Shown one piece after another: positions 25,794-38,494 of a DNA stretch of 64,000 nt. Under the pieces are notes generated by a model, which was given only the letters and a program-made list of their open reading frames with translations, had not been told where the DNA came from and did no database searches. The position numbers and the translations under genes were made by a program. This stretch comes from Bordetella genomosp. 7 (GTDB lineage: Bacteria > Pseudomonadota > Gammaproteobacteria > Burkholderiales > Burkholderiaceae_B): positions 806,001-870,000 of the forward strand of contig NZ_NEVK01000003.1 of assembly GCF_002261265.1 (NCBI RefSeq). The letters run 5' to 3'. The first letter of the stretch is position 1, and each line of letters opens with the position of its first letter.

Positions 25794-28679
25794 TCAGCCG
25801 AGCTTGGCGCGCTGCTCGCGCACCCGGGCCAGGGTTTCATTGAACTGCGCGAGCCGGGCCTTTTCCTGTTCGACCACGGCCGCCGGGGCGCGCTCGACGA
25901 AACTGGCATTGCCCAGTTTGCCGCTGGCCTTTGCAACCTCGGCCTGCAGGCGCGCGATTTCCTTGTCGAGCCGGGCCTGCTCGGCAGCCACGTCGATTTC
26001 CACGTGCAGCATCAGGCGTGCGTCGCCCACTACCTGAACCGGCGCCCCGGCGTCGGGCAAGGCGGACACCACGTCGACCTGGCTCAGCTTGGCCAGCGCG
26101 GCCAGGTACGGGCCGTTGCGGCTCAGCACGGCCGCGTTGCCTTGCGCCACCAGCGGCACCCGCTGGGCCGGAGAAAGGCCCATTTCGCCGCGCAAGGCGC
26201 GCACGGCTTCGACCTGCGCCTTCAGTTCGGCCACGTCGGCCTCGGCGGCCGGGTCGATGGCGTCCGGGTTGCTCTGGGGGTACGGCTGGACGCTGACGCT
26301 GTCGGCCGCGCCGGGCTGGCGTTTGCCAGCCACCACCGACACCTTCTGCCACAGCGCTTCGGTAATGAACGGAATGATCGGATGCGCCAGCCGCAGCACG
26401 GCTTCCAGCACGCGAATCAGCGTGCGGCGGGTGCCCAGCTGCTGCGCCGGCGTTCCCTGCTGGATCTGTACCTTGGCCAGCTCGACGTACCAATCGCAGT
26501 ATTCGTCCCACACATAGCGGTACAGGGCGTTGGCCACGTTGTCGAACCGGTAGTCGGCAAAGCCGCGAGCCACGTCGGCCTCCAGGCGCTGCAACTGGCT
26601 GACGATCCAGCGGTCCGCGAACGACAGCTCGACGGGTTGATCGCCGCCCAGTTCGTGGCCTTCGGTGTTCATCAGCACATAGCGGGTGGCGTTCCACAGC
26701 TTGTTGCAGAAGTTGCGGTATCCCTCGCAGCGCTTCAGGTCGAAGTTGATGTTGCGTCCCAGCGTGGCGTAGGCTGCCATCGTGAAGCGCAGCGCGTCGG
26801 TGCCGAAGGCGGGAATGCCATCGGGGTACTGGCGGCGCGTTGCCTTTTCAATGGACCCGGCCTGCTTGGGATTCATCAGGCCATAGGTGCGCTTGGCCAC
26901 CAGGCCTTCCAGGTCGATGCCGTCGATCAGGTCTACCGGGTCCAGCGTGTTGCCCTTGGACTTGCTCATCTTCTGGCCGTCCGCATCGCGGATCAGGCCG
27001 TGCACATACACGTGCTTGAACGGAATCTGGCCGGTCAGGTGCGTGGTCATCATGACCATGCGCGCCACCCAGAAAAAGATGATGTCGAAACCGGTGACCA
27101 GCACGCTGGACGGCAGGTAGCGCTGCAGCTCGGCGGTCTGTTCGGGCCAGCCCAGGGTCGTGAACGGCACCAGCGCCGACGAGAACCAGGTATCCAGCAC
27201 GTCGGGGTCCCGCGTCAGCGGCCCCGTCACGCCCGCGGCACGGGCCTGCTCCTGCGCTTCGGCTTCGGAATGCGCCACGAACACCTGGCCGTCTTCCGAG
27301 TACCAGGCGGGGATCTGGTGGCCCCACCACAGTTGCCGCGAAATACACCAGTCCTGGATGTTATTGAGCCACTGGTTGTAGATGGTGGTCCAGTTCTCCG
27401 GGTAGAACGTAATGCGGCCGTCGGCCACGACGTCCAGCGCCACCTGGGTAATGCTCTTGCCGGGATGCAGGGTGCCCTCGGGCGCCGGCTTGCTCATGGC
27501 CACGAACCATTGGTCGGTCAGCATGGGTTCTAGCACCACGCCGGTTCGATCGCCCTTGGGCTGCATCATCTTGTGGGGCTCGACCTTCACCAGGTAATTC
27601 TGTGCCTCGAGTTCGGCCACCACCGCCTTGCGCGCCTCGTAGCGTTCCAGCCCCCGGAACTGCGCGGGGCCGTTCTCGTTGATGTGGGCGTCCGGCGTGA
27701 AGATCACGATCATGGGCAGATCGTGGCGCAGGGCGCAGGCGTAGTCGTTGAAATCGTGGGCGCCGGTGATCTTCACGCAGCCGGTGCCGAACTCGGGGTC
27801 GACGAAATCGTCCGCGATGATGGGGATATTGCGGTCGCACAGCGGCAGTTCGACCATCTTGCCCACCAGGTGGGCGTAGCGCGGGTCGTCAGGGTGCACG
27901 CACAGCGCGCCGTCGGCCAGCATCGTCTCGGGCCGGGTGGTGGCAATGGTCATGCCGCGCAGCGTGACCGCCTGGCCGTCCTTGTCGACGATAGTCTGCG
28001 GCCCGTCCACAAACGGGTACAGGATATGCCACATATGGCCGTCGACCTCTTCGGATTGCACCTCCAGGTCGGAAACGGCGGTCAGCAGCTTCGGGTCCCA
28101 GTTGACCAGGCGCTTGCCGCGATAGATCAGGCCCTGCTGGTACAGGCGCACGAAAGTCTCGACCACGCCGCGCGACATGCGCTCGTCCATGGTGAAATAT
28201 TCGCGGGGCCAGTCGGCCGAGGCGCCCAGCCGCCGCACCTGGCTGGTAATGGTGCTGCCCGATTGCTCTTTCCATTCCCAGACCTTCTCGATGAACTTCT
28301 CGCGGCCCAGGTCGTGGCGCGACAGGTTCTCGGCGTCCAGCCGGCGTTCCACGACGATCTGGGTGGCGATGCCGGCATGGTCGGTGCCCGGCACGAACAC
28401 CGTGTCGTCGCCGCGCATGCGATGGTAGCGGATCAGCCCGTCCATGATGGTCTGGTTGAACGCATGGCCCATGTGCAGGGTGCCCGTGACGTTGGGCGGA
28501 GGAAACTGGATCACGTAAGGCTGGGGGTCGGTCCCTGTTTTTACGTGCTGGCCTGCGGCGAAATAGCCGCGCCGCTCCCATTCGGCATACCACTGCGCCT
28601 CGAGCGCGGCGGGCTCGAAGCTTTTCGACAGTTCGGTGGAGTCGGTATCGGGCGAGGGTTGGGCTGCTGCTTCGGTCAT
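25794..28679 (-). CDS. valS: Valyl-tRNA synthetase
   Basis: 961 residues, normal for the bacterial enzyme. The class I HIGH motif reads HMGH (69-72, in [13 protein letters not shown]); the KMSKS motif is [11 protein letters not shown] near 565. The CP1 editing domain lies between, and the C-terminal 70 residues form the coiled-coil arm ([19 protein letters not shown]) that contacts the tRNA. It charges tRNA-Val and edits threonine. The gene faces away from ndk across a 299-base gap and converges on the flavin oxidase. Confidence 0.97.
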   Translation of the reverse strand: MTEAAAQPSPDTDSTELSKSFEPAALEAQWYAEWERRGYFAAGQHVKTGTDPQPYVIQFPPPNVTGTLHMGHAFNQTIMDGLIRYHRMRGDDTVFVPGTDHAGIATQIVVERRLDAENLSRHDLGREKFIEKVWEWKEQSGSTITSQVRRLGASADWPREYFTMDERMSRGVVETFVRLYQQGLIYRGKRLVNWDPKLLTAVSDLEVQSEEVDGHMWHILYPFVDGPQTIVDKDGQAVTLRGMTIATTRPETMLADGALCVHPDDPRYAHLVGKMVELPLCDRNIPIIADDFVDPEFGTGCVKITGAHDFNDYACALRHDLPMIVIFTPDAHINENGPAQFRGLERYEARKAVVAELEAQNYLVKVEPHKMMQPKGDRTGVVLEPMLTDQWFVAMSKPAPEGTLHPGKSITQVALDVVADGRITFYPENWTTIYNQWLNNIQDWCISRQLWWGHQIPAWYSEDGQVFVAHSEAEAQEQARAAGVTGPLTRDPDVLDTWFSSALVPFTTLGWPEQTAELQRYLPSSVLVTGFDIIFFWVARMVMMTTHLTGQIPFKHVYVHGLIRDADGQKMSKSKGNTLDPVDLIDGIDLEGLVAKRTYGLMNPKQAGSIEKATRRQYPDGIPAFGTDALRFTMAAYATLGRNINFDLKRCEGYRNFCNKLWNATRYVLMNTEGHELGGDQPVELSFADRWIVSQLQRLEADVARGFADYRFDNVANALYRYVWDEYCDWYVELAKVQIQQGTPAQQLGTRRTLIRVLEAVLRLAHPIIPFITEALWQKVSVVAGKRQPGAADSVSVQPYPQSNPDAIDPAAEADVAELKAQVEAVRALRGEMGLSPAQRVPLVAQGNAAVLSRNGPYLAALAKLSQVDVVSALPDAGAPVQVVGDARLMLHVEIDVAAEQARLDKEIARLQAEVAKASGKLGNASFVERAPAAVVEQEKARLAQFNETLARVREQRAKLG

Positions 28680-28978
28680 TACGGGTTCCGGCGAAAACGG
28701 GGGCAGGCCAATATGCGGCCAGGCAAACCAGCAATTTTAAGATGTATTGCTGACTTGACGGCGTGTTAGAATGCCGGGTTACTGTAAACCTTTCAGAAGT
28801 CCCTGTTTTTATTAAGAAAACGGCGGTCGCCGGAACCATCCGGCAAGGTCCAGTCTCGAATCCAGTCCCGGAACGCAGCGCCGGGGGCGGCCCGCGTGCA
28901 GTTCGTCACGATGCGGCGCGCCGCGGCGGCGTGCATCCACCTACTGCAATACAGTCATATCCAAAGTTTGGAGCATCC
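28680..28978. other. Divergent intergenic region between valS and ndk
   Basis: 299 bases without a supported gene. The frame upstream of ndk stays open from 28763 but does not look like protein. It holds the ndk promoter (below). The remainder is a GC-rich leader of about 200 bases with short complementary segments but no RNA family I recognise. Confidence 0.5.
28754..28792 (+). promoter_or_regulatory. ndk promoter / start-site element shared with rpsU
   Basis: -10 TAGAAT (28767-28772) within CTTGACGGCGTGTTAGAAT, then GGGTTACTGTAAACC, an imperfect inverted repeat at the expected transcript start. Almost the same arrangement precedes rpsU at 45158-45198. No ideal -35 is seen at 17 bases. Confidence 0.55.
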
Positions 28979-29404
28979 ATGTCCGTCGAACGCACTCTCT
29001 CGATCATCAAGCCCGACGCCGTCGCCAAGAACGTCATCGGCCAGATCGTCGCACGCTTTGAAAACGCCGGCCTGAAGGTCATCGCCGCGCGCCTGCAGCA
29101 ACTGTCGCGCACCGACGCCGAACGCTTCTATGCCGTGCACAAAGAACGCCCCTTCTTCAAGGATCTGGTCGACTTCATGGTTTCGGGCCCCGTGTTCGTG
29201 CAAGTGCTCGAAGGCGAAGGCGCCATCCAGAAAAACCGCGACCTGATGGGCGCCACCGATCCCAAGAAGGCTGCTCCCGGCACGATCCGCGCCGACTTCG
29301 CCGACAGCATCGACGCCAACGCCGTGCACGGCTCCGATGCGCCCGAAACGGCTGCCGTCGAAGTGGCGTTCTTCTTCCCCGAAATCAACATCCACAGCCG
29401 TTGA
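28979..29404 (+). CDS. ndk: Nucleoside diphosphate kinase
   Basis: 141 residues, standard size, from the ATG at 28979 with a TTGGAG site. The start [20 protein letters not shown] and the active-site histidine in [14 protein letters not shown] are diagnostic. It transfers gamma-phosphate between nucleoside tri- and diphosphates. It opens a conserved run: ndk, rlmN, RodZ-like, ispG, hisS, yfgM, bamB, der. Confidence 0.97.
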   Translation: MSVERTLSIIKPDAVAKNVIGQIVARFENAGLKVIAARLQQLSRTDAERFYAVHKERPFFKDLVDFMVSGPVFVQVLEGEGAIQKNRDLMGATDPKKAAPGTIRADFADSIDANAVHGSDAPETAAVEVAFFFPEINIHSR

Positions 29405-29431
29405 TCCGGGCCGTTGCGCCGGATGCTTGTC

Positions 29432-30570
<1,139 letters not shown>

Positions 30571-30574
<4 letters not shown>

Positions 30575-31065
30575 CGCAGCAGGCTGATTCGGCTGTTCTC
30601 GCAAGCGAGTCCCCCGTCCAGGCGCAGGCCCAGGCTCCCACGGTGGGCCAGGCCCTGCAGGCGCTTCGCCTGGCCAAGGGTTGGTCGCTCGACGAAGTGT
30701 CCAGCCGCATCAAGTTCTCCTCGCGCCAGATCCAGGCGCTGGAAAACGAGCAATGGGACAAGCTGCCCGGCGGTGTGTCGCTGCGCGGGCTCATCCGCAG
30801 CTACGCCCGGCTGCTGGGCGCCGACGCGACCGCCATCGTGGCCTCGCTCGAAGCCCAGATAGGGCCGCCGCCCGCGCCCAGTCCTCGTACGCGCCCCATG
30901 GCCGTGCCGGTCCATCCGCACGATGACGACCGCGCGGGCATGTCGTGGGGCTGGCTGCTGATCATCCTGGCGCTGCTGGCGGCGTTGCTGGCCTACGCAT
31001 TCTGGCAGGGTTGGTTGCCCGCCGATTGGTTGCCCGGCTCCTGGTCCTCGCCGGCAAACACGTAA
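30571..31065 (+). CDS. RodZ-like helix-turn-helix membrane protein, short form
   Basis: 164 residues. An N-terminal HTH domain of the RodZ type (about 25-90: [20 protein letters not shown], then [17 protein letters not shown] and IRSYARLLG) is followed by a linker and one transmembrane helix (about 125-145: [19 protein letters not shown]). It ends 20 residues after the helix; the large periplasmic C-terminal domain of E. coli RodZ is absent. RodZ links MreB to the envelope in rod-shape control. Position between rlmN and ispG is the conserved rodZ position. Confidence 0.85.
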
Positions 31066-31076
31066 CCCGTACTCGC

Positions 31077-32363
31077 ATGCAAGAGTTGTCTCCGCCCTGC
31101 CAAGATGCCCCGCCGCCCGCAGTGGGCGCCGCGCCGCGCCGGCCTACGCGCCCGGTAACGGTCAAGTGGGGCGAGCGTCAGGTGGTCATCGGCGGCGCGG
31201 CGCCGGTCGTGGTGCAATCCATGACCAACACCGACACCGCCGATGCCATCGCCACCGCCATCCAGGTCAAAGAGCTCGCGCAGGCCGGGTCCGAGCTGGT
31301 GCGCATCACGGTCAACACGCCCGAGGCCGCGCGCGAAGTCATCGCAATCCGCGAACAGCTCGACCGCATGGGAGTGTCCGTGCCGCTGGTCGGCGACTTT
31401 CACTACAACGGGCACAAGCTGCTCACCCAGTTTCCCGATTGCGCCCGTGCGCTTTCCAAGTACCGCATCAACCCCGGCAATATGGGCGGCGGTAAACGGC
31501 GCGACGATAACTTCGCGCAAATGATCGAAGTGGCCTGCCGGTACGACAAACCGGTGCGCATCGGTGTCAACTGGGGCAGCCTGGACCACGAGCTCATGGC
31601 GCGCAAAATGGACGAGAACAGCCGGCGCGCGCAGCCCTGGGAAGCGCAGGCGGTTATGCGCGATGCCCTGGTGGTGTCGGCCATCAGCAATGCACGGCGC
31701 GCCGAAGAACTCGGGCTGCGCGGCGACGCCATCATCCTGTCGTGCAAGGTCAGCCACGTGCAAGACCTTATCGCCGTGTATCGCGACTTGTCTGCGCGCT
31801 GCGACTACCCCTTGCATCTCGGGCTCACCGAAGCCGGCATGGGCAGCAAGGGCATCGTCGCATCCACGGCCGCGCTTGCGGTGCTGTTGCAGCAGGGCAT
31901 AGGCGACACCATCCGGATTTCCCTCACCCCCGAGCCCGGCGGCGACCGCGCCCGCGAGGTCATCGTGGCCCAGGAAATCCTGCAGACCATGAACCTGCGC
32001 GCGTTCACGCCCATGGTGGTCGCCTGCCCGGGGTGCGGCCGCACCAGCAGCACCTTCTTCCAGGAGCTCGCCGACAGCATCCAGTCGTACCTGCGGCGCC
32101 AGATGCCGGTGTGGCGCGCCCGCTACCCCGGCGTCGAATCCATGAACGTCGCGGTCATGGGCTGCGTGGTCAACGGTCCCGGCGAGAGCCGGCATGCCGA
32201 TATCGGCATCAGCCTGCCGGGTACCGGCGAGGTTCCCGCAGCGCCGGTGTTCATCGATGGCGAGCGCACGGTTACCCTCAAGGGCGACCGCATAGCCGAA
32301 GAGTTCCAGAACATTGTCGAAGACTACGTCGCGCGCCGTTACGGTGCGCAGGCCACCCACTGA
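31077..32363 (+). CDS. ispG: 4-hydroxy-3-methylbut-2-enyl diphosphate synthase IspG
   Basis: 428 residues from the ATG at 31077; the frame extends upstream over the RodZ-like gene and that part is rejected. A barrel domain ([42 protein letters not shown]) is followed by the [4Fe-4S] domain with [15 protein letters not shown] and [17 protein letters not shown]. It performs the penultimate step of the MEP isoprenoid pathway. Twelve bases separate it from the RodZ-like gene. Confidence 0.96.
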   Translation: MQELSPPCQDAPPPAVGAAPRRPTRPVTVKWGERQVVIGGAAPVVVQSMTNTDTADAIATAIQVKELAQAGSELVRITVNTPEAAREVIAIREQLDRMGVSVPLVGDFHYNGHKLLTQFPDCARALSKYRINPGNMGGGKRRDDNFAQMIEVACRYDKPVRIGVNWGSLDHELMARKMDENSRRAQPWEAQAVMRDALVVSAISNARRAEELGLRGDAIILSCKVSHVQDLIAVYRDLSARCDYPLHLGLTEAGMGSKGIVASTAALAVLLQQGIGDTIRISLTPEPGGDRAREVIVAQEILQTMNLRAFTPMVVACPGCGRTSSTFFQELADSIQSYLRRQMPVWRARYPGVESMNVAVMGCVVNGPGESRHADIGISLPGTGEVPAAPVFIDGERTVTLKGDRIAEEFQNIVEDYVARRYGAQATH

Positions 32364-32413
32364 AAACAAAGGCTGAACCGCAAGGCGCGCGCCATGGCGC
32401 GAGCCATTGCGGC

Positions 32414-33715
32414 ATGAAGAAAATGACGCAAGCTTTCCAGAAGGTCGCCGCGATACGCGGCATGAACGACATACTGCCCGGCGACGGCGCACGCTGGGAA
32501 AAATTCGAAGAACTCGTGCGCGGGTGGCTGCATGGCTACGGTTATCGCAACCTGCGCACCCCCGTGCTCGAGCATACCCGCCTGTTCGCGCGCGGCATCG
32601 GCGAAGTCACCGACATCGTCGAAAAAGAGATGTACACCTTCACCGACGCGCTCAATGGCGACTCGCTGACCATGCGGCCCGAAATGACCGCTGGCGTGGT
32701 GCGCGCCGCCATCGAACACAATTTGCTGTACGACCGGCCGCAACGCGTCTACAGCATCGGCCCGGTGTTTCGCCACGAGCGCCCCCAGCGCGGCCGCTAT
32801 CGCCAGTTTCATCAGATCGACGTCGAGGCGCTGGGTTTTGCCGGGCCCGACGTCGACGCCGAACTTATCGTCATGCTGGCCCGCCTCTGGAAGCTGCTGG
32901 GCCTGACCGATATTCGTCTGGAACTGAATTCACTGGGGCAGGCCAGCGAACGCGCCGCCCATCGCGCGGCGCTGATCGAACACCTGGAGCGCCACCGCGA
33001 CATTCTCGACGACGACGGGCAGCGGCGCATGTACTCCAATCCGTTGCGCGTTCTCGACACCAAGAACCCCGCCATGCAGGAAATGGCCGATAGTGCGCCG
33101 CGCCTGTTCGACTTCCTTGGAGACGAATCGCGGGCGCATTTCGATGGCCTGTGCCAGTTGCTGGCCGACGCCGGCATCGAATACCGTCTCAACCCCCGGC
33201 TGGTGCGCGGTCTCGATTACTACAACCTTACGGTTTTCGAATGGGTCACCGACCGCCTGGGCGCGCAGGGCACGGTGTGCGGCGGCGGCCGCTACGACGG
33301 ACTGGTCGAACTGCTGGGCGGCAAGCCCGCGCCTGCCGTGGGCTTCGCCATCGGCATGGAACGGCTGCTCGACCTCTGGCAGCAGGTCTGCCCGTCCGCG
33401 TCGGCGTCTGCGCCCGAGTGCGATGTCTATGTGGTGCACCAGGGCGACCAGGCGCAACGGGCCGCCGCGCGCGTGGGCGAGCAACTGCGCGACGCCGGCT
33501 TGTCGGTCATCGTGCATGCCGGCTCGTCGGGCTTCAAGTCGCAATTCAAGCGCGCCGACGCCAGCGGGGCCCGGGTTGCGGTTATTCTTGGCACCGATGA
33601 ATTGGCCGCCGGCGCCGCGAGCGTGAAGTTCCTGCGCGCCGATGCAGCGGGCGAGGGCTCCCAGCAACAGGTCCCGCTGGACCAACTGGCCGACGTTTTG
33701 AAATCCAAGGGTTAG
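32414..33715 (+). CDS. hisS: Histidyl-tRNA synthetase
   Basis: 433 residues from the ATG at 32414; the ATG at 32423 ([20 protein letters not shown]) is an equally good start. Class II motif 2 reads [16 protein letters not shown], the histidine-binding motif [12 protein letters not shown], and motif 3 lies around [13 protein letters not shown]. The C-terminal anticodon domain follows. It charges tRNA-His. One base separates it from yfgM. Confidence 0.96.
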   Translation: MKKMTQAFQKVAAIRGMNDILPGDGARWEKFEELVRGWLHGYGYRNLRTPVLEHTRLFARGIGEVTDIVEKEMYTFTDALNGDSLTMRPEMTAGVVRAAIEHNLLYDRPQRVYSIGPVFRHERPQRGRYRQFHQIDVEALGFAGPDVDAELIVMLARLWKLLGLTDIRLELNSLGQASERAAHRAALIEHLERHRDILDDDGQRRMYSNPLRVLDTKNPAMQEMADSAPRLFDFLGDESRAHFDGLCQLLADAGIEYRLNPRLVRGLDYYNLTVFEWVTDRLGAQGTVCGGGRYDGLVELLGGKPAPAVGFAIGMERLLDLWQQVCPSASASAPECDVYVVHQGDQAQRAAARVGEQLRDAGLSVIVHAGSSGFKSQFKRADASGARVAVILGTDELAAGAASVKFLRADAAGEGSQQQVPLDQLADVLKSKG

Positions 33716-33716
33716 C

Positions 33717-34355
33717 ATGGCATACGATCTCGAAGAACAGGAAAAACTCGACGCAATCAAGGCCTGGTGGGCGCGCTACGGGACGCTGGTGCTTACGCTG
33801 GCAACCGTCGTCCTGGTTGCCTGGGGCGGCTGGACGGGCTGGAAGGCCTACCAGGCGCACCGGGCCAATCAGGCAATGGGCTACTTCGAAGCCCTTGAAG
33901 ATGCCGCTCGCCTGGGGGGCGCAGATTCCGTGGTGCGCATCAAGGCGGCTGCCGCCACGCTGCGCAGCGATTACGCCGCCACGGGCTACGCTGCCCGCGG
34001 CGCGCTGGTGGCCGCCCGCGCGCTTGATCAACAGGGCGACGTCGCGGCCGCGCGCGAGCAACTCGAATGGCTTGCCGCGCAGTCCGGCCATGCCGCCTTG
34101 CAGCCCGTCGCGCGCGTGCGCCTGGCCGGCCTGTTGCTCGACCAGAAGCAGTACGACGCCGCCCTGGCGCAGCTCGATAATCCGCCGGCGGCGTTTGCGG
34201 CGCTGTTTGCCGATCGCCGCGGCGATGTCCTGGCCGCCCAGGGCAAGCACGAAGAGGCCCGCAAGGCATGGACGGCCGCGCTCGACGGGTTCTCCGCCGC
34301 CGATCCTCTGCGGCAAGTCGTGCAATTGAAACTGGACGCCCTCAGCGGAGCCTGA
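33717..34355 (+). CDS. yfgM: YfgM-family membrane-anchored TPR protein
   Basis: 212 residues. A short cytoplasmic N-terminus (YDLEEQEKLDAIKAWWARYG) precedes one transmembrane helix (about 22-42) and a periplasmic helical repeat region (KAYQAHRANQAMGYFEALE, then repeated AxxxLxxLA patterns) of the TPR_21 type. In E. coli YfgM associates with the Sec translocon and PpiD as a periplasmic chaperone partner. Its place between hisS and bamB is the conserved one. Confidence 0.9.
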   Translation: MAYDLEEQEKLDAIKAWWARYGTLVLTLATVVLVAWGGWTGWKAYQAHRANQAMGYFEALEDAARLGGADSVVRIKAAAATLRSDYAATGYAARGALVAARALDQQGDVAAAREQLEWLAAQSGHAALQPVARVRLAGLLLDQKQYDAALAQLDNPPAAFAALFADRRGDVLAAQGKHEEARKAWTAALDGFSAADPLRQVVQLKLDALSGA

Positions 34356-34359
34356 ACGT

Positions 34360-35517
34360 ATGCGTAAATTCCGCCCCGGCCGCGTGTTGCGCGGCATAGC
34401 CCTGGCAGCCAGCGTTTTCGCGCTGGCCGGTTGCTCGATGTTCTCCAGCGACGACGACCGCTACGATCCGGCGCCGCTTACCGACTACGCCCCAGGCATG
34501 TCGGTGCGCACCATCTGGTCCACGTCGGTCGGCAGCGGCTCGGGGTACGGATTTGTGCCGGCCGTGGTCGGCGACGCGGTATATGCGGCAACGCCCAACG
34601 GCTCGGTCGCCAAGCTCGATCTGGCCAGCGGCCGCGCCCTCTGGAAAGCATCAGCCGACACCCGGCTGTCGGCCGGCGTCGGCAGCGACGGCACCACCAG
34701 CGTGGTTGCCTCGCCCCTGGGCGAAGTCATCGCCTTCGACGACACGGGCAAAGTCAAATGGAAGGCGCAGGCATCCAGCGACGTATCCATTCCCCCGGTA
34801 GTGGGTTATGGCGCGGTGGTCGTACGTAGCGGCGACTATCGTATCCAGGCCTTCAATGTCGAAACCGGCGAGCGTCTCTGGAGCCTGCAGCGCCCGGGCC
34901 CGGCGCTGGCACTGCACGGCAATGCGCAGATGATCATGGCCGAGGGCCTGGTCATTACGGGCCTGCCGGGAGGCAAGCTGCTCGCCATCAACGTCGGCAG
35001 CGGCAACGTGCAATGGGAAGGCACCGTGGCCACGCCGCGCGGCGCCAGCGACCTCGAACGCCTGACCGATGTCGTGGGCGCACCTCGCGTGGCCGGCAAT
35101 CTGCTGTGCGCGGTCGCGTACCAGGGCCGCATCGTCTGCTTCGATGTCACGCAGGGCGGACGCCCGCTGTGGGCCAAGGATTTCTCCAGCGCCAGCGGCA
35201 TGGCGCTCGACAATCAATTCGCGTATGCCCCCGACCAGCACGGGGTCGTCAGCGCCTTTGCGCTGGACAGCGGCGTAAACGTCTGGAAGCAGGCCGCCCT
35301 AAAGAATCGTCGGTTGACGTCGCCCGCGCCGTTGGGCGAAGCCATCGCGGTCGGTGATTTCGACGGCTATGTGCATTTCCTGTCGCGCAGCGATGGCAGC
35401 CTGCTGGCTCGCCTGTCGGTGGGCGGCGACGCCATTGTCTCGCCTTTGCAAAGTACGCCGCAGGGCGTGCTGGTGCAGACCGGCAATGGCAATATCGTGC
35501 TGATCGGCACTAATTAA
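34360..35517 (+). CDS. bamB: Outer-membrane assembly lipoprotein BamB
   Basis: 385 residues with a lipoprotein signal ending LAGC (C25). The body is a PQQ-type beta-propeller with repeated strands such as [24 protein letters not shown] and [12 protein letters not shown]. BamB is an outer-membrane-anchored partner of BamA that helps insert beta-barrel proteins. It lies 4 bases after yfgM and 26 before der. Confidence 0.95.
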   Translation: MRKFRPGRVLRGIALAASVFALAGCSMFSSDDDRYDPAPLTDYAPGMSVRTIWSTSVGSGSGYGFVPAVVGDAVYAATPNGSVAKLDLASGRALWKASADTRLSAGVGSDGTTSVVASPLGEVIAFDDTGKVKWKAQASSDVSIPPVVGYGAVVVRSGDYRIQAFNVETGERLWSLQRPGPALALHGNAQMIMAEGLVITGLPGGKLLAINVGSGNVQWEGTVATPRGASDLERLTDVVGAPRVAGNLLCAVAYQGRIVCFDVTQGGRPLWAKDFSSASGMALDNQFAYAPDQHGVVSAFALDSGVNVWKQAALKNRRLTSPAPLGEAIAVGDFDGYVHFLSRSDGSLLARLSVGGDAIVSPLQSTPQGVLVQTGNGNIVLIGTN

Positions 35518-35543
35518 CAACTTTTCTACTGCCCGTCCCCACC

Positions 35544-36902
35544 GTGTCTTTCAAGCCTGTCGTTGCTCTGGTCGGTCGCCCCAATGTGGGCAAGTCGACG
35601 CTCTTCAACCGCCTGACGCGTTCGCGCGCAGCGTTGGTTGCCGACTACTCCGGCCTGACGCGCGACCGCCACTACGGCGAGGGCCGCGTGGGCGAAACGC
35701 CGTTCATCGTCATCGATACGGGCGGTTTCGAGCCGGTGGCCAAGACGGGCATCCTGCGCGAAATGGCAAGGCAGACCCGCCAGGCCATTGCCGAGGCCGA
35801 CGTTGTGGTGTTCCTGGTGGATGCCCGGGCCGGCGTCAACGCGCACGACCACGAAATTGCCCAGCTGTTGCGCAAAACCGGCCAGCAGCGCGTGGTGCTC
35901 GCGGTCAACAAGGCCGAAGGCATGGGCGTGGGCAGCGCCACCGGCGAATTCCACGAACTCGGGCTGGGCACCCCGCATCCCATTTCGGCCGCGCACGGCG
36001 ACGGCATTGTCAGTCTCATCGAAACCGCGCTGCAAGGCCTGGGCGAGCCGGCCCAGGCGCCCGACCAGGACGCCGACCCCGATCAGCCGGTGGACCACCG
36101 CATCAAGCTCGCCATCGTGGGGCGCCCCAACGTGGGCAAGTCCACGCTCATCAATACCTTGATGGGCGAAGAGCGCGTCATTGCGTTCGACCTGCCCGGC
36201 ACGACGCGCGACGCCATCGAAATCGATTTCGAGCGCGACGGCCGCAAGTACACGCTCATCGACACGGCCGGGCTGCGCCGCCGCGGCAAGGTCTTCGAGG
36301 CGGTCGAGAAATTTTCGGTCATCAAGACCCTGCAGGCCATCGAGGCCAGCAACGTCGTGCTGCTGATGCTTGATGCCCAGGCAGAAGTGTCCGAGCAGGA
36401 TGCGCATATTGCCGGTTTCGTGCTCGAAACCGGGCGCGCGGTCGTCGTCGCCATCAACAAGTGGGACGGGCTCGACGCCGACCAGCGCGAGCGCATCGAA
36501 CGCGAGTTCCAGCGCAAGCTGAGGTTCCTGTCGTTCGCCCCGGTGCACACGATCTCGGCGCTCAAGGGGCAGGGGGTCAAGCCGTTGCTCAAGTCGGTGG
36601 TCGCGGCGCATGCCGCAGCCTTCGCCAAGCTGTCCACTCCGCGCCTGACCCGCGAACTGCAGGCCGCCGTCGAGCAGCAGCCGCCTCCCCGCAAGGGTAT
36701 TTTCAGGCCCAAGATGCGCTACGCGCACCAGGGCGGCCAGAACCCGCCGCTGGTGGTCATTCACGGCAATGCGCTCGACGCCATTCCCGATTCATACCGC
36801 CGCTATCTCGAAACGCGTTTCCGCGCGGCTTTCAAGCTGGCCGGCACGCCGCTGCGCATCGAATTCAAATCATCGCGCAATCCTTACGCGCAGGAAAACT
36901 GA
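35544..36902 (+). CDS. der: Ribosome-assembly GTPase Der (EngA)
   Basis: 452 residues with a GTG start at 35544, the only start giving the normal beginning [19 protein letters not shown]. Two tandem G domains are seen, each with GRPNVGKST (near 11-19 and again near 193), DTAG/DTGG switch motifs and NKxx specificity motifs (NKAEG, NKWDG). A KH-like C-terminal domain ends in [12 protein letters not shown]. It acts in 50S subunit assembly. Confidence 0.96.
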   Translation: MSFKPVVALVGRPNVGKSTLFNRLTRSRAALVADYSGLTRDRHYGEGRVGETPFIVIDTGGFEPVAKTGILREMARQTRQAIAEADVVVFLVDARAGVNAHDHEIAQLLRKTGQQRVVLAVNKAEGMGVGSATGEFHELGLGTPHPISAAHGDGIVSLIETALQGLGEPAQAPDQDADPDQPVDHRIKLAIVGRPNVGKSTLINTLMGEERVIAFDLPGTTRDAIEIDFERDGRKYTLIDTAGLRRRGKVFEAVEKFSVIKTLQAIEASNVVLLMLDAQAEVSEQDAHIAGFVLETGRAVVVAINKWDGLDADQRERIEREFQRKLRFLSFAPVHTISALKGQGVKPLLKSVVAAHAAAFAKLSTPRLTRELQAAVEQQPPPRKGIFRPKMRYAHQGGQNPPLVVIHGNALDAIPDSYRRYLETRFRAAFKLAGTPLRIEFKSSRNPYAQEN

Positions 36903-36905
36903 TCC

Positions 36906-37976
36906 ATGAGCCGCTACTGGAGTCCCATCGTCGGGACACTCAGTCCCTATGTGCCGGGCGAACAGCCCAAGCTGCAAGACCTGGTCAAGCTGAACACCAA
37001 CGAGCATCCGTTCGGTCCCTCGCCCAAAGTGCTGCAGGCGCTGCGGGCAGCCTGCGACGATTCGCTCAAGCTGTATCCGGATCCATCCTCCGACCGCCTG
37101 CGCCAGGCCATCGCCGCCAACTTCAAGGTCCAGCCCGAACAGGTGTTCGTTGGCAACGGCTCCGACGAAGTGCTGGCGCATGCCTTTCAGGCGCTGCTCA
37201 AGCACGACGGCCCGCTGCTCTATCCCGACATCACCTATAGTTTCTATCCGGTGTATTGCGGGCTGTACCAGATCACGGGGCAAGCCGTGCCCCTGACCGA
37301 AGATTTCGACATCAACGTGCAAGACTACCTGCCGGAATCCGGGCGCCAGGCCGGCGGCATCATCTTCCCGAATCCCAACGCGCCTACCGGACGGGCGTTG
37401 CCGCTGGCCGATGTCGAACGCGTCGTGGCCGGCAACCCCGACATCGTCGTGGTCGTGGACGAAGCCTACGTCGATTTCGGCGCCGAGTCGGCGGTGGGGC
37501 TGGTTTCTCGCTACGACAACCTGCTGGTTATCCAGACATTGTCCAAATCGCGTGCGCTGGCGGGCCTGCGCGTCGGTTTCGCGATCGGCAGCCGGGTTCT
37601 CATCGAGGCCCTCGAGCGGGTCAAGAACAGCTTCAATTCCTATCCCATCGACCGCCTCGCCGAGGCAGGCGCGGTGGCGGCCATCGAAGATACGGCCTAT
37701 TTCGAGCGCACGCGCCAGGCCGTCATTGCCATACGCAAAAAGCTGGCGGGGCAACTGCAGGAACTGGGCTTCCAGGTGCTGCCGTCTGCCGCCAACTTCG
37801 TATTCGCGCGCCATCCCGGCCATGACGGGGCCGGGTTGGCCGCCGCGCTGCGCGACCGCAATATCATCGTGCGCCATTTCTCGCACCCGCGCATCGACCA
37901 GTTCCTGCGCATTACGGTCGGCACCGAAACGCAATGCTCGCGCCTGGTCGAGGCCCTGCGGGCCATCCTTGCCTGA
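36906..37976 (+). CDS. hisC: Histidinol-phosphate aminotransferase
   Basis: 356 residues, fold-type I PLP enzyme of the HisC family. [46 protein letters not shown] and the PLP-lysine segment [14 protein letters not shown] are visible. It makes histidinol phosphate from imidazole-acetol phosphate. It starts 3 bases after der and is separate from any his operon; hisZ lies 4 kb downstream. This is probably one of several hisC copies. Confidence 0.93.
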   Translation: MSRYWSPIVGTLSPYVPGEQPKLQDLVKLNTNEHPFGPSPKVLQALRAACDDSLKLYPDPSSDRLRQAIAANFKVQPEQVFVGNGSDEVLAHAFQALLKHDGPLLYPDITYSFYPVYCGLYQITGQAVPLTEDFDINVQDYLPESGRQAGGIIFPNPNAPTGRALPLADVERVVAGNPDIVVVVDEAYVDFGAESAVGLVSRYDNLLVIQTLSKSRALAGLRVGFAIGSRVLIEALERVKNSFNSYPIDRLAEAGAVAAIEDTAYFERTRQAVIAIRKKLAGQLQELGFQVLPSAANFVFARHPGHDGAGLAAALRDRNIIVRHFSHPRIDQFLRITVGTETQCSRLVEALRAILA

Positions 37977-38176
37977 GCATGCCGGCAATCCCGCGTGCAT
38001 CCCGTCAGCGGCCGGCCATACAGCAGCCACGGCGGGCGCGGCATTGCGCCATGTCTTGCCAGACACCTTATGAAAGAATTTGCCCGGCAGGGCAAGTGGC
38101 ACAGGGCGGGAAAACCCTGTAGAGTACATATCTCGGCGTCTGCCACCACTCAAAACAAACAATTGGAGCCTGGCCA

Positions 38177-38413
38177 ATGAGCAATAAAGGGCAAACTCTG
38201 CAAGATCCGTTTTTGAACACGCTGCGTAAAGAACACGTGCCTGTGTCCATCTATCTGGTAAACGGCATCAAGCTGCAAGGGCAAATCGAATCTTTCGATC
38301 AATACGTAGTGCTGCTGCGCAACACCGTCACGCAGATGGTCTACAAGCATGCCATTTCTACCGTCGTTCCGGCGCGCGCCGTCAATTTCCAGGTGGATGT
38401 TCCCGCTGAATAA
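38177..38413 (+). CDS. hfq: RNA chaperone Hfq
   Basis: 78 residues. Sm1 and Sm2 motifs are clear: [38 protein letters not shown] and [12 protein letters not shown]. It lacks the long C-terminal tail of the E. coli protein, as in other betaproteobacteria. The hexamer pairs small RNAs with mRNAs. It has its own 200-base upstream gap, containing ACAGGG...CCCTGT (38101-38119) as a small hairpin, and is followed by hflX. Confidence 0.97.
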   Translation: MSNKGQTLQDPFLNTLRKEHVPVSIYLVNGIKLQGQIESFDQYVVLLRNTVTQMVYKHAISTVVPARAVNFQVDVPAE

Positions 38414-38494
38414 CTTCCAGGCTCCGGCTGTACCATTTTCTGCCCGCCGCACGGCACGTGTCGGCGGGCATTTTCGCTGTAAAGGGGTGCTCGC

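Noticed and set aside
38080-38125. Sigma-54 type promoter before hfq (TGGCAC near 38097)
   Set aside because: The TTGC element expected five bases further on is missing; spacing fits neither sigma-54 nor a good sigma-70 promoter.
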